Translations under genes and position numbers: made by a program | Source: Streptomyces canus | Lineage (GTDB): Bacteria; Actinomycetota; Actinomycetes; Streptomycetales; Streptomycetaceae | NCBI RefSeq assembly: GCF_030815415.1 | Contig: NZ_JAUSWW010000001.1 | Span: 8,432,001-8,496,000, forward strand | Direction: 5' to 3' | DNA length: 64,000 nucleotides | The notes under the pieces: model-generated | Database searches by the model: none | The model's input: only the letters and a program-made list of their open reading frames with translations | What the model was told of the DNA's origin: nothing | Shown: positions 13,676 through 21,044 of the stretch, in pieces | Numbering within the stretch: position 1 is the first letter of the stretch | How the letters are laid out: every line of letters begins with the position of its first letter

Positions 13676-15259
13676 GTGTTCAACCGGATCAGAGGCCTTC
13701 GGCGGATAGCAGCCATCGCATCCATATCGTCGCTGGTGGCCGGATGTGGTGTGTTCTCCTCGGATTCCTCCGATGGCGGGGACCCGATCGTCGTCGGAAC
13801 CACCAGTGCCCCGGCCACGCTGGACCCCGCGGCCTCCTGGGACAACTCCTGGGAGCTGTTCCGCAACGTCTATCAGACGCTCCTGAACTATTCCCCCGGT
13901 GGCACCGACCCCGAGCCCGACGCCGCCGAGAGCTGCGAGTTCACGGACACGTCGAGCACCGAGTACAGCTGCACGCTGCGCGAGGGCCTGAAGTTCTCCA
14001 ACGGGCACACACTGGACGCCAAGGCCGTCAAGTACTCGATCGACCGGATCAAGAAGATCAACGTCAACGGCGGCCCCGCGGGCCTGTTGGGCACTCTCTC
14101 CCGTGTGCAGGTGAAGAGCGATCTCGAGGTCGTTTTCCATCTCAGCCAGCCCGACGCCACGTTCCCCCTGGTGCTCACCACGCCCGCCATGTCGATCGTG
14201 GACCCCGAGGAGTACTCCGCGACCGAGATCCGTAAGGACGGCGAGATCAGTGGCTCGGGGCCCTACACCCTCGACGCCTACGACGAGGGCAAGAAGGCCG
14301 AACTCGTCAGCAACGACAACTACAAGGGCATAGCGGATCCCAAGAACAGCGCCGTCACCATCCGCTACTTCCCGCAGTCGGACGACATGGTGGACGCCCT
14401 CAGGAGCAAGGAGATCTCGGTCGTCTACCGCGGTCTCGCCGCCTCCGACACCGTGGACATCGAGGAGAACCAGCGCAAGGAAGGGCTCCAGCTGGTTGAG
14501 AACGCCACCTCCGAGATCAGTTACCTGGTGTTCAACCCCAGCGACCCGTGGGCCGCGAAGCCCGCGGTCCGCAAGGCCGTCGCCCAGATCGTCGACCGCG
14601 CGGCGCTCGTGCACAAGGTCTACAAGGACACCGTCCAGCCGCTGTACTCGATGGTCCCGGCCGGACTCACCGGCCACACGACGGGCTTCTTCGACGACTT
14701 CGGAAGTCCCAGCGTGGCCAAGGCCAAGCGGCTCCTCACCCAGGCGGGGATCACCGAGCAGGTCCCGCTGACCCTCTGGTACACCAACGACCGCTACGGC
14801 TCGACGACCAAGCCCGCCTTCGAGGAGCTGAAGAAGCAGCTGGAGGCCTCCGGCCTGTTCACGATCACCCTCAAGAGCCGCCCGTGGAAGACCTACGTCG
14901 AGGGCTACCAGAAGGGCGAGTACCCGGTGTTCGGGCGCGGTTGGTTCCCCGACTTCAACGACGCCGACAACTTCATCGCACCCTTCGTGGGTGAGCAGAA
15001 CGCGCTCGGCACCCCGTACGACGCCCCCGAGATCACCGGGAAGCTGCTGCCGGAGTCGCGCGCGGAGAGCGACCGCGGGGCCGTGACCCAGCAGATCGAG
15101 GACGCTCAGCAGATCCTCGTGGACGACGCACGGCTGCTGCCGCTGTGGCAGGGCAAGCAGTACGTGGCCGCGGACGAGGAGGTCGGCGGTCTGGAGAACG
15201 TCATCGACCCGGCGACCATGATGACGATGTGGGAGCTGTACCGGAAGACCAGCTGGTAG
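13676..15259 (+). CDS. ABC-transporter family 5 substrate-binding lipoprotein (peptide/oligopeptide type)
   Basis: 527 aa. A lipoprotein signal with lipobox LVAGC is followed by the SBP_bac_5 domain: VGTTSAPATLDPAASWDNSW, LREGLKFSNGHTLDAKAVKYS and LVFNPSDPWAAKPAVRKAVAQ. Such proteins capture oligopeptides, nickel or glycosides for an ABC importer. No permease or ATPase gene is adjacent, so it is an orphan receptor, either serving a distant permease or sensing. The GTG at 13676 has GAGGAG at a 7-nt gap; a GTG at 13670 is too close to it. Confidence 0.9.
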   Translation: MFNRIRGLRRIAAIASISSLVAGCGVFSSDSSDGGDPIVVGTTSAPATLDPAASWDNSWELFRNVYQTLLNYSPGGTDPEPDAAESCEFTDTSSTEYSCTLREGLKFSNGHTLDAKAVKYSIDRIKKINVNGGPAGLLGTLSRVQVKSDLEVVFHLSQPDATFPLVLTTPAMSIVDPEEYSATEIRKDGEISGSGPYTLDAYDEGKKAELVSNDNYKGIADPKNSAVTIRYFPQSDDMVDALRSKEISVVYRGLAASDTVDIEENQRKEGLQLVENATSEISYLVFNPSDPWAAKPAVRKAVAQIVDRAALVHKVYKDTVQPLYSMVPAGLTGHTTGFFDDFGSPSVAKAKRLLTQAGITEQVPLTLWYTNDRYGSTTKPAFEELKKQLEASGLFTITLKSRPWKTYVEGYQKGEYPVFGRGWFPDFNDADNFIAPFVGEQNALGTPYDAPEITGKLLPESRAESDRGAVTQQIEDAQQILVDDARLLPLWQGKQYVAADEEVGGLENVIDPATMMTMWELYRKTSW

Positions 15260-15328
15260 CGGCGCGATGTCAGTGGTCGCCTGTAGGTTCTGAGACCTGA
15301 AGTGACCGCACGACATAAGGACGTTGAC

Positions 15329-16012
15329 GTGACCGACATCGCCATGCTGCCCGAGTCCTGGCGCGGGGTCCTGGGCGACGAGCTCCAGCAGCCCTATTTC
15401 AAGGAGCTGACCGAGTTCGTCGAGGAGGAGCGGGCGAAGGGTCCCGTCTATCCGCCGCGCGAGGAGGTCTTCGCCGCGCTGGACGCGACGCCGTACGACA
15501 AGGTGAAGGTCCTGATCCTCGGTCAGGACCCGTACCACGGCGAGGGCCAGGGTCACGGCCTGTGCTTCTCGGTGCGCCCCGGGGTGAAGACCCCGCCCTC
15601 CCTCCGGAACATCTACAAGGAGATGAAGGAGGAGCTGGGCACCCCGATCCCGGACAACGGCTATCTGCTGCCGTGGGCCGAACAGGGTGTCCTGCTGCTC
15701 AACGCGGTGCTCACCGTCCGGGCCGGCGAGGCGAACTCGCACAAGGCCAAGGGCTGGGAGAAGTTCACCGACGCCGTCATCCGCGCGGTGGCCGACCGGC
15801 CCGACCCGGCGGTCTTCGTGCTGTGGGGCAACTACGCACAGAAGAAGCTCCCGCTGATCGACGAGAGCCGGCACATCGTGGTCAAGGGCGCGCACCCCTC
15901 GCCGCTGTCGGCGAAGAAGTTCTTCGGCTCCCGTCCGTTCACGCAGATCAACGAGGCGGTGGAGCTCCAGGGCCACGAGGCGATCGACTGGACGATCCCG
16001 AACCTGCGCTGA
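15329..16012 (+). CDS. ung: uracil-DNA glycosylase, family 1
   Basis: 227 aa, the family length. Excises uracil from DNA to start base-excision repair. Motifs: GQDPYHG with catalytic Asp67 (water activation), uracil-binding LLLNAVLTVR, and HPSPLS with His189 (leaving-group stabilisation). The GTG at 15329 is preceded by AAGGA; an ATG-free alternative start 27 bases upstream would add nine residues. It stands alone with its own terminator. Confidence 0.95.
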   Translation: MTDIAMLPESWRGVLGDELQQPYFKELTEFVEEERAKGPVYPPREEVFAALDATPYDKVKVLILGQDPYHGEGQGHGLCFSVRPGVKTPPSLRNIYKEMKEELGTPIPDNGYLLPWAEQGVLLLNAVLTVRAGEANSHKAKGWEKFTDAVIRAVADRPDPAVFVLWGNYAQKKLPLIDESRHIVVKGAHPSPLSAKKFFGSRPFTQINEAVELQGHEAIDWTIPNLR

Positions 16013-16018
16013 CTGCCG

Positions 16019-16048
16019 CCGGGCCGGTTCCGCGTCGGACCGGCCCGG
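16019..16048 (+). terminator. intrinsic terminator after ung
   Basis: A 10-bp stem CCGGGCCGGT / ACCGGCCCGG around a 10-nt loop that can pair further (TCC/GGA), 7 bases after the ung stop. Confidence 0.75.
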
Positions 16049-16123
16049 TGCCGCCTGACCGGGATTGTCGGTGGGGGCCGTTAGCGTCGGGTGGTATCGA
16101 CCGACGAGTGCCCGGAGGACGCG

Positions 16124-16645
16124 GTGGCGGAGCGACAGGAGCAGACGGCGCCCGATGCCGTGATGACGCGGATCGGGCAGGTCGTCATGCTGCATCACGC
16201 GGGGGACCGCGAGGAGGCCCGGCACCGCTTCCTGGATCTGTGGGCGGAGATCGGCGAGGACGGCGACCCGCTGCACCGCTGCACCCTCGCCCACTACATG
16301 GCCGACACCCACGATGACCCCTCGGACGAACTCGCGTGGGATCTCAGGGCGTTGACGGCCGCCGAGGAACTCACGGACGACCGTCTCGCCGAGCACGAGA
16401 GCACGCTCGCGGTCAGGGCGCTGTACCCCTCGCTGCATCTGAACCTCGCGGCCGACTATGTGAAACTCGACCGCTCCGACGCCGCCCGCACACATCTGCG
16501 CCGGGCGCGAGGGGCGGCGGAATCACTCGCCGACGACAGCTACGGGGACGGGGTACGGGCGGCGATCAGCAGACTGGAGCTCCGGCTCGGGGAAGGCGGT
16601 TCCTCCGGGACCGGGGGGTGGGGGCCGCCGCGACAGCGGCCCTGA
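16124..16645 (+). CDS. tetratricopeptide-like helical repeat protein
   Basis: 173 aa. GQVVMLHHAGDREEARHRFLD, CTLAHYMADTHDDPSDELAWD and SLHLNLAADYVKLDRSDAARTHLRRAR are amphipathic helix pairs with TPR-like spacing, a protein-protein interaction fold. Similar short actinomycete proteins are described as TPR proteins without known partner. The GTG at 16124 is chosen because GGAGGA lies at the right distance; the frame is open a few codons upstream. The C-terminus is Gly/Pro-rich, and the gene runs directly into a long tandem-repeat region. Confidence 0.72.
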   Translation: MAERQEQTAPDAVMTRIGQVVMLHHAGDREEARHRFLDLWAEIGEDGDPLHRCTLAHYMADTHDDPSDELAWDLRALTAAEELTDDRLAEHESTLAVRALYPSLHLNLAADYVKLDRSDAARTHLRRARGAAESLADDSYGDGVRAAISRLELRLGEGGSSGTGGWGPPRQRP

Positions 16646-16699
16646 GTCGGCGGAGGTCGGGCGGCGCGGGCCGGTGGGGTGCCCATCCGATCGGCCAGC

Positions 16700-16981
16700 A
16701 CCCTGCGGCGCCTCGGCCGGCACCGGCGCTTGGTCCGGTGCCTCGCGGGGTCTTGGTCTGATACCTCGTGGCGGCTCGCCCGGTAGCTCGCGGGGCTTGG
16801 TCCGGTGCCTCGTGGCGCCTCGCCCGGCACCCGCGCCGCCTCGGCCGCCGACTTGCGGCGCTTGGCCCGGTACCTCGTGGCGCCTCGGCCCGCCGATCTG
16901 CGGTGCTTGGGCCGGTACATCCTGGTGCCTCGGTCGGCACGCAAAGTGCCCCGGCCGACACCGTCGCGTGGCTCGGCAGGT
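16700..16981. repeat. degenerate 22-bp tandem repeat, 13 units
   Basis: Thirteen consecutive units of 18-23 (mostly 22) bp with consensus close to ACCTCGTGGCGCCTCGCCCGG then C or T. Units alternate loosely between GCCTCG and GCTTGG centres. The unit length is not a multiple of three and no frame with gene-like codon use runs through, so it is probably non-coding. It fills most of the 475-bp gap between the TPR-like gene and a convergent lipoprotein gene. Confidence 0.8.
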
Positions 16982-17000
16982 GCCCGCCCTCGCACGCGGG

Positions 17001-17092
17001 CGACTGCCCGGCGCGCGCGTGTGGCGACTGCCCGCCGCGCATGTCTGGCGACCGCCCGCCCTCGCACGTCCGGCGACCGCCCGCCGCTCAGG
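17001..17092. repeat. 24-bp tandem repeat, nearly four units
   Basis: Units begin CGACTGCCCG or CGACCGCCCG at 17001, 17025, 17049 and 17074, with spacings 24, 24 and 25 bp. It follows the 22-bp array but has a different sequence and period. It ends 28 bases before the stop of the convergent lipoprotein gene. Confidence 0.75.
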
Positions 17093-17120
17093 CCTGGCTG
17101 ACGCCTGCCATGTCGCCCGG

Positions 17121-17606
17121 TTAGCGCCCGTATGTCCGCTCGCAGAGCATCACCTCCGGACTGTCCTTGCGCCACCCGCCGTACTGCTTGCCGAGCTTGC
17201 AGACGTCCGGGTTCTTCGGGACCTGGGCGGCGACGTCGGGGATCTCGACCCGGGGCCGCGGGGCCTCGGGGCGTGCGGGCTGGGGATGGGCCGGCCGGGC
17301 GTGCGGGTGTGAGCGCGGTGCCTGCTGTCCGGGTGCCGGCGCGGTGGCGAGGGAGGGGCGTGCCTCCTTCGGCGAGGGCGCGCTCCGTCTCGACTTGCGG
17401 GTCGACTCGATCAGTTGCAGGGCCTCCTGGGCCGGTGCCTGCACGACCTGCGGCTCCGGCCGGCCGTCGGGCCGGGGCGCCGCCGGCTGGGACGGTGCCA
17501 CCGGCCGACCCGGGGCGACGGATGGGTGCTGGACGGTCACACAGCCGGAGAGGGCCGAGACAGCCACGGTGACCAGGAGCGTTGCGGTCGTCGTCGTTCG
17601 ATGCAC
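17121..17606 (-). CDS. putative lipoprotein with Pro/Ala-rich linker
   Basis: 161 aa. The GTG start gives VHRTTTTATLLVTVAVSALSGC: a signal sequence with lipobox LSGC. A long Pro/Ala/Arg-rich region (about residues 28-115) leads to a short C-terminal module PKNPDVCKLGKQYGGWRKDS...MLCERTYGR with two cysteines that may pair. The C-terminal module probably is the functional part, held away from the membrane by the linker; function unknown. The frame is open upstream to about 17669, but that sequence lacks signal-like character. Confidence 0.7.
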   Translation of the reverse strand: MHRTTTTATLLVTVAVSALSGCVTVQHPSVAPGRPVAPSQPAAPRPDGRPEPQVVQAPAQEALQLIESTRKSRRSAPSPKEARPSLATAPAPGQQAPRSHPHARPAHPQPARPEAPRPRVEIPDVAAQVPKNPDVCKLGKQYGGWRKDSPEVMLCERTYGR

Positions 17607-17718
17607 CCGCGCAACTCTGCTGGGTCGCGCCGGATTCGGGACAGCGGACGAGCGGAGGTTGCCCCGCACGGGTGATCTCCGGCCCCGTACGGAGGGCGTG
17701 CTCTCCGTGAGGGTGACG

Positions 17719-18231
17719 TCAGTCGCCGGTCGCGCCGTCGAGGCGCTCGCGGATCAGGTCGGCGTGGCCGTTGTGGCGGGCGTACTCCTCGATCATGTGG
17801 GTGTAGATCCACCGCAGGCTGAAGCGTTCGCCGGTGCGCCGGTGCTTGCCCGCGGACAGGTCGTCCAGCCCGAAGCCGGCCGCGTTGCGCCGGGCGACCT
17901 CGATCTCGGCCTGCCAGGTGGCGTGGGCCTCCTCCCAGGTGTCCGCCTCGGTGAGATGGAACTCGCCGTCCGGGTCCTCGTCGCTGTAGTAGAGCGGCCC
18001 CTGATCGTCGTCCGTCAGCACCTTGCGGAACCAGCCCCGCTCGCACTCCGCCAGATGTCGCACCAGCCCCATCAGGGACAGCTCGGAGGGCTCCACGGCG
18101 GCGGTCCTGAGCTGGGCGTCGGTCAGGCCCTGGCACTTCCAGGCCAGGGTCTGCCGGTGGTAGTCGAGCCAGCCCTCCAGCATGGTCCGCTCGTCGGCGT
18201 CGGTCGCGGGTTCGCTTCGCTGCGTCGTCAT
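17719..18231 (-). CDS. DinB / DUF664 four-helix-bundle protein
   Basis: 170 aa. MLEGWLDYHRQTLAWKCQGL, MGLVRHLAECERGWFRKVL and RWIYTHMIEEYARHNGHADL place the metal-ligand histidines (HLAE, HMIEEYARHNGH) of the DinB/YfiT superfamily, in which some members are mycothiol- or bacillithiol-dependent transferases. Actinomycete DUF664 proteins are suspected mycothiol-dependent enzymes. The ATG 18231 start excludes a short in-frame extension that overlaps the upstream gene's 3' flank. Confidence 0.85.
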   Translation of the reverse strand: MTTQRSEPATDADERTMLEGWLDYHRQTLAWKCQGLTDAQLRTAAVEPSELSLMGLVRHLAECERGWFRKVLTDDDQGPLYYSDEDPDGEFHLTEADTWEEAHATWQAEIEVARRNAAGFGLDDLSAGKHRRTGERFSLRWIYTHMIEEYARHNGHADLIRERLDGATGD

Positions 18232-18272
18232 GCCCGCATCGTGTCCCAATCCACCTGGCCCGGCCACGTATT

Positions 18273-18869
18273 TCAGGTGCCGAGCATCCCGTCGAGCAGT
18301 TCCCGCAGTCCCGCCCGCACCTCCTCCGGTCCCGGCAGGCGCGTACTGAACGACCCGGCCACGCAGGAGAACATCAGCCCGTCCGCCCAGGCCACCAGGG
18401 ACAGCACATGCCGGTCCGGTTCGGTGGAGCCCATGGCCGTGAGGAGGACGGCGAGCTGGTCCCGGAAGCGGGCGCCGGTGGCGTCGAAGTAGGCCCGCAG
18501 TTCGGGGCGGCGGGTGGCTTCCAGGGCCAGTTCGTAGCGGGCGAGGGTCAGTTCGCGGTGGTGGGTGAGGGCGCGGTGCGTCGCCAGAGCCAGCGCCTCC
18601 ACCAGCGCGGGGAGGCCGGCCCGCGGGTCCGGCATCTCGTCGAGCGCCAGCACCTTGGCCTCGCGGTCGGCCAGCCGGCGCACCGCCAGCTCCAGCAGCG
18701 CCTGTCGGGTGCGGGCGAGATTCGACGTGGAGCCCTGGGGCAGTGCGGCCGCCTCGTCGACGGCCCGGTGGGTGAGCCCGCGCATTCCGCGCTCGGCGAG
18801 CAGGGCGAGCGCGGTGTCGGCGACGAGGTCGGTGCGGGAGGCCGGGGCCGGGTCGGTGCGTACGGGCAT
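18273..18869 (-). CDS. TetR-family transcriptional regulator
   Basis: 198 aa. The N-terminal HTH (ADTALALLAERGMRGLTHRAVDEAAALPQGS) is of TetR type, in the subgroup with LTHRAVDxAAGLPxGSTSN that controls flavin monooxygenases or transporters. The C-terminal ligand domain has the usual helical content. It diverges from an FAD monooxygenase across two almost identical 14-bp palindromes, and so most likely represses both itself and that gene. ATG at 18869; a TTG at 18878 is possible. Confidence 0.92.
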   Translation of the reverse strand: MPVRTDPAPASRTDLVADTALALLAERGMRGLTHRAVDEAAALPQGSTSNLARTRQALLELAVRRLADREAKVLALDEMPDPRAGLPALVEALALATHRALTHHRELTLARYELALEATRRPELRAYFDATGARFRDQLAVLLTAMGSTEPDRHVLSLVAWADGLMFSCVAGSFSTRLPGPEEVRAGLRELLDGMLGT

Positions 18870-18890
18870 GGAGCTCAATCTACCCGGCGC

Positions 18891-18932
18891 ACTACAGCTG
18901 TAGTACGGTTGGTGCGGAACTACACCTGTAGT
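18891..18932. promoter_or_regulatory. paired TetR operators
   Basis: ACTACAGCTGTAGT (18891-18904) is a perfect 14-bp palindrome. ACTACACCTGTAGT (18919-18932) is the same with one central change. Centres are 28 bp apart, between the divergent TetR and monooxygenase genes; the second ends just before the monooxygenase ribosome site. Confidence 0.82.
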
Positions 18933-18943
18933 GAGGAGTGGTC

Positions 18944-20125
18944 ATGACACAGATCCGGCGAGTGGTCGTCATCGGCGGCGGCATAGGCGGCCTGACCGCG
19001 GCCGCCGCCCTGCACCTGAGCGGCCGCCAGGTCACCGTCCTGGAGCGGGCCCGCTCCCTGGCACCGGTCGGCGCCGCCATCTCCCTGGCACCCAACTCCC
19101 TGCGCGCCCTGGACGTCATCGGCCTCGGCGACGAGATCCGCGACCTCGCCGCCTGGACGGGAGACGGAGGCCTGCGCACCCCCGGCGGGCGCTGGCTCTC
19201 CCGTTCCAGCGCCGCCGCCGCGGCCGAGCGCTTCGGCGGCCCGCTCGTGCTGCTGCACCGGGCCACCCTCATCAACAGTCTGGCCGCTCTGCTCCCCCCG
19301 GACGCCATCCGCACGGCAGCCGGGAGCACCCTCGCCGACCCCGGCGACGCCCGCCGCCCGGCCCGCGTGCGGACGCCCGACGGCGAGCTGGAGGCCGACC
19401 TCGTCGTCGCCGCCGACGGCGTCCGCTCCGCCGTACGCGCCACCCTGTTCCCGGACCACCCCGGCGCCGTCTACTCCGGGTTCACCACCTGGCGCGCGGT
19501 GATCCCCGTGCCCGCCACGGAGTTCGCCTCGCACGAGACCTGGGGCCGCGGCCGCCTCTGGGGCACCCACCCGCTCAAGGACGGCCGGGTCTACGCGTAC
19601 GCCGCCGCCCTGGCGCCCGCGGGGGAGCGCGCCCCGGACGAGAGGGCCGAGCTCGTCCGCCGCTACGGCGACTGGCACGACCCCATTCCCGCCGTGCTCG
19701 CCGCCGCCCGCCCCGAGGACGTCCTGCGCCACGACGTCCACCACATCGCCGAACCTCTGCCGGCCTTCCACCGCGGCCGGGTCGCCCTCCTCGGTGACGC
19801 CGCGCACGCCATGCCCCCGACCCTCGGCCAGGGCGGCAACCAGGCGATCGAGGACGCGGTCGTGCTGGCGCACCATGCGGACGACCTGGCCGCGTACACG
19901 GCCGCACGCCTTCCCCGTACGACCGCGATAGCCCGCCAGGCCGTCAGGATCGGACGCCTCAACATGACGCCGAACCGCGCCCTCATGGCCGTACGCGACT
20001 CCGCGATCGCCGCGCTCTCCCTCGCCGGTCCGGCCCTCTTCCTGCGCGGATTCGACGGCATCGCCGACTGGCGGCCGCCGCAGCCGCCGTATGCTTCGGT
20101 CGTGTCAGGCGCGGGCGAGCGGTAG
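18944..20125 (+). CDS. FAD-dependent monooxygenase (class A, PHBH-like)
   Basis: 393 aa. A GxGxxG Rossmann motif (VVVIGGGIGGLTAAAAL) binds FAD; DLVVAADGVRSAVR is the DG motif contacting FAD and NAD(P)H; GRVALLGDAAHAMPPTLGQGG is the GD motif for the ribityl chain. These enzymes hydroxylate aromatic or polyketide-type substrates; some inactivate antibiotics such as tetracyclines or rifamycin. Control by the adjacent TetR suggests substrate-inducible detoxification (inference). ATG 18944 is preceded by GAGGAG. The last residues may be replaced by the following gene's promoter. Confidence 0.9.
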   Translation: MTQIRRVVVIGGGIGGLTAAAALHLSGRQVTVLERARSLAPVGAAISLAPNSLRALDVIGLGDEIRDLAAWTGDGGLRTPGGRWLSRSSAAAAAERFGGPLVLLHRATLINSLAALLPPDAIRTAAGSTLADPGDARRPARVRTPDGELEADLVVAADGVRSAVRATLFPDHPGAVYSGFTTWRAVIPVPATEFASHETWGRGRLWGTHPLKDGRVYAYAAALAPAGERAPDERAELVRRYGDWHDPIPAVLAAARPEDVLRHDVHHIAEPLPAFHRGRVALLGDAAHAMPPTLGQGGNQAIEDAVVLAHHADDLAAYTAARLPRTTAIARQAVRIGRLNMTPNRALMAVRDSAIAALSLAGPALFLRGFDGIADWRPPQPPYASVVSGAGER

Positions 20126-20138
20126 GGAGAACCCAGTA

Positions 20139-21044
20139 GTGAAGGTCGGCTGCATCGGACTCGGCGACATCGCCCGGAAGGCCTATCTGCCGGTGCTCGG
20201 CGGTGTGCCCGGCGTCGAACTCCATCTGCAGACCCGCACCCCGGCCACGCTGGCCCGGGTCGCCGACGGCCTCCATCTGCCCGGGGCCCAGCGCCATCAG
20301 GACCTCGACTCACTGCTCGCCGCCGGACTCGACGCGGCCTTCGTGCACGCGCCCACCGTCGTGCACCCCGAGATCGTGACGCGGCTGCTGGAGGCGGGCG
20401 TACCGACGTACGTCGACAAGCCGCTGGCGTACGAACTCGCCGACTCGGAGCGGCTGGTGATCCTCGCGGAGGAGCGGGAGGTGTCCCTCGCGGTCGGCTT
20501 CAACCGGCGCTACGCGCCCGGGTACGCACAGTGCGCCGACCACCCCCGCGAGCTGATCCTCATGCAGAAGAACCGGATCAGGCTGCCGGAGGAGCCGCGG
20601 TCGATGATCCTCGACGACTTCATCCATGTCGTCGACACCCTGCGCTTCCTGGCTCCGGGCCAGGTCGACGACGTCACCGTGCGCGCCCGGGTCCAGGACG
20701 GACTGCTGCACCACCTCGTGCTCCAGCTCTCCGGCGACGGCTTCACCGCGCTCGGTGTGATGAACCGGCTCAGCGGCTCGGCCGAGGAGATCCTGGAGGT
20801 GTCCGGGCAGGACACCAAGCGTCAGGTGGTCAACCTCGCCGAGGTCATCGACCACAAGGGGCAGCCGACCGTGCGACGGCGCGGGGACTGGGTTCCGGTC
20901 GCCCGGCAGCGCGGCATCGAGCAGGTCGTGATGGCCTTCCTCGACGCCGTGCGCGCGGGGAAGGTGGTCAGCGCCCGGGATGCGCTGGCGACCCATGAGC
21001 TGTGCGAACGGGTGGTGCGCGCGGTCCAGGAGCGGACCGCCTGA
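20139..21044 (+). CDS. Gfo/Idh/MocA-family oxidoreductase
   Basis: 301 aa. GCIGLGDIARKAYLPVL is the N-terminal NAD(P)-binding turn, and YVDKPLAYELADSERLV contains the EKP-like (DKP) dinucleotide motif. A C-terminal alpha/beta domain follows (DDFIHVVDTLRFLAPG). Members oxidise or reduce sugars, inositols and related alcohols. GTG 20139 has AGGGAG upstream and lies 13 bases after the monooxygenase stop, so the two may be co-transcribed. The 3' end overlaps lnt by 77 bases in the convergent orientation. Confidence 0.88.
   Translation: MKVGCIGLGDIARKAYLPVLGGVPGVELHLQTRTPATLARVADGLHLPGAQRHQDLDSLLAAGLDAAFVHAPTVVHPEIVTRLLEAGVPTYVDKPLAYELADSERLVILAEEREVSLAVGFNRRYAPGYAQCADHPRELILMQKNRIRLPEEPRSMILDDFIHVVDTLRFLAPGQVDDVTVRARVQDGLLHHLVLQLSGDGFTALGVMNRLSGSAEEILEVSGQDTKRQVVNLAEVIDHKGQPTVRRRGDWVPVARQRGIEQVVMAFLDAVRAGKVVSARDALATHELCERVVRAVQERTA

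Noticed and set aside
12707..16495. A 1262-codon minus-strand ORF
   Set aside because: It runs antisense through several well-supported genes; high G+C removes stops. No domain is seen.
16700..17092. CRISPR-like array
   Set aside because: Units are directly abutting with no unique spacers and no cas gene in the window.
16540..17175. ORFs on both strands through the tandem-repeat region as repeat proteins
   Set aside because: The repeat unit is 22 bp, not a multiple of three, and unit lengths vary, so no constant peptide repeat is preserved.
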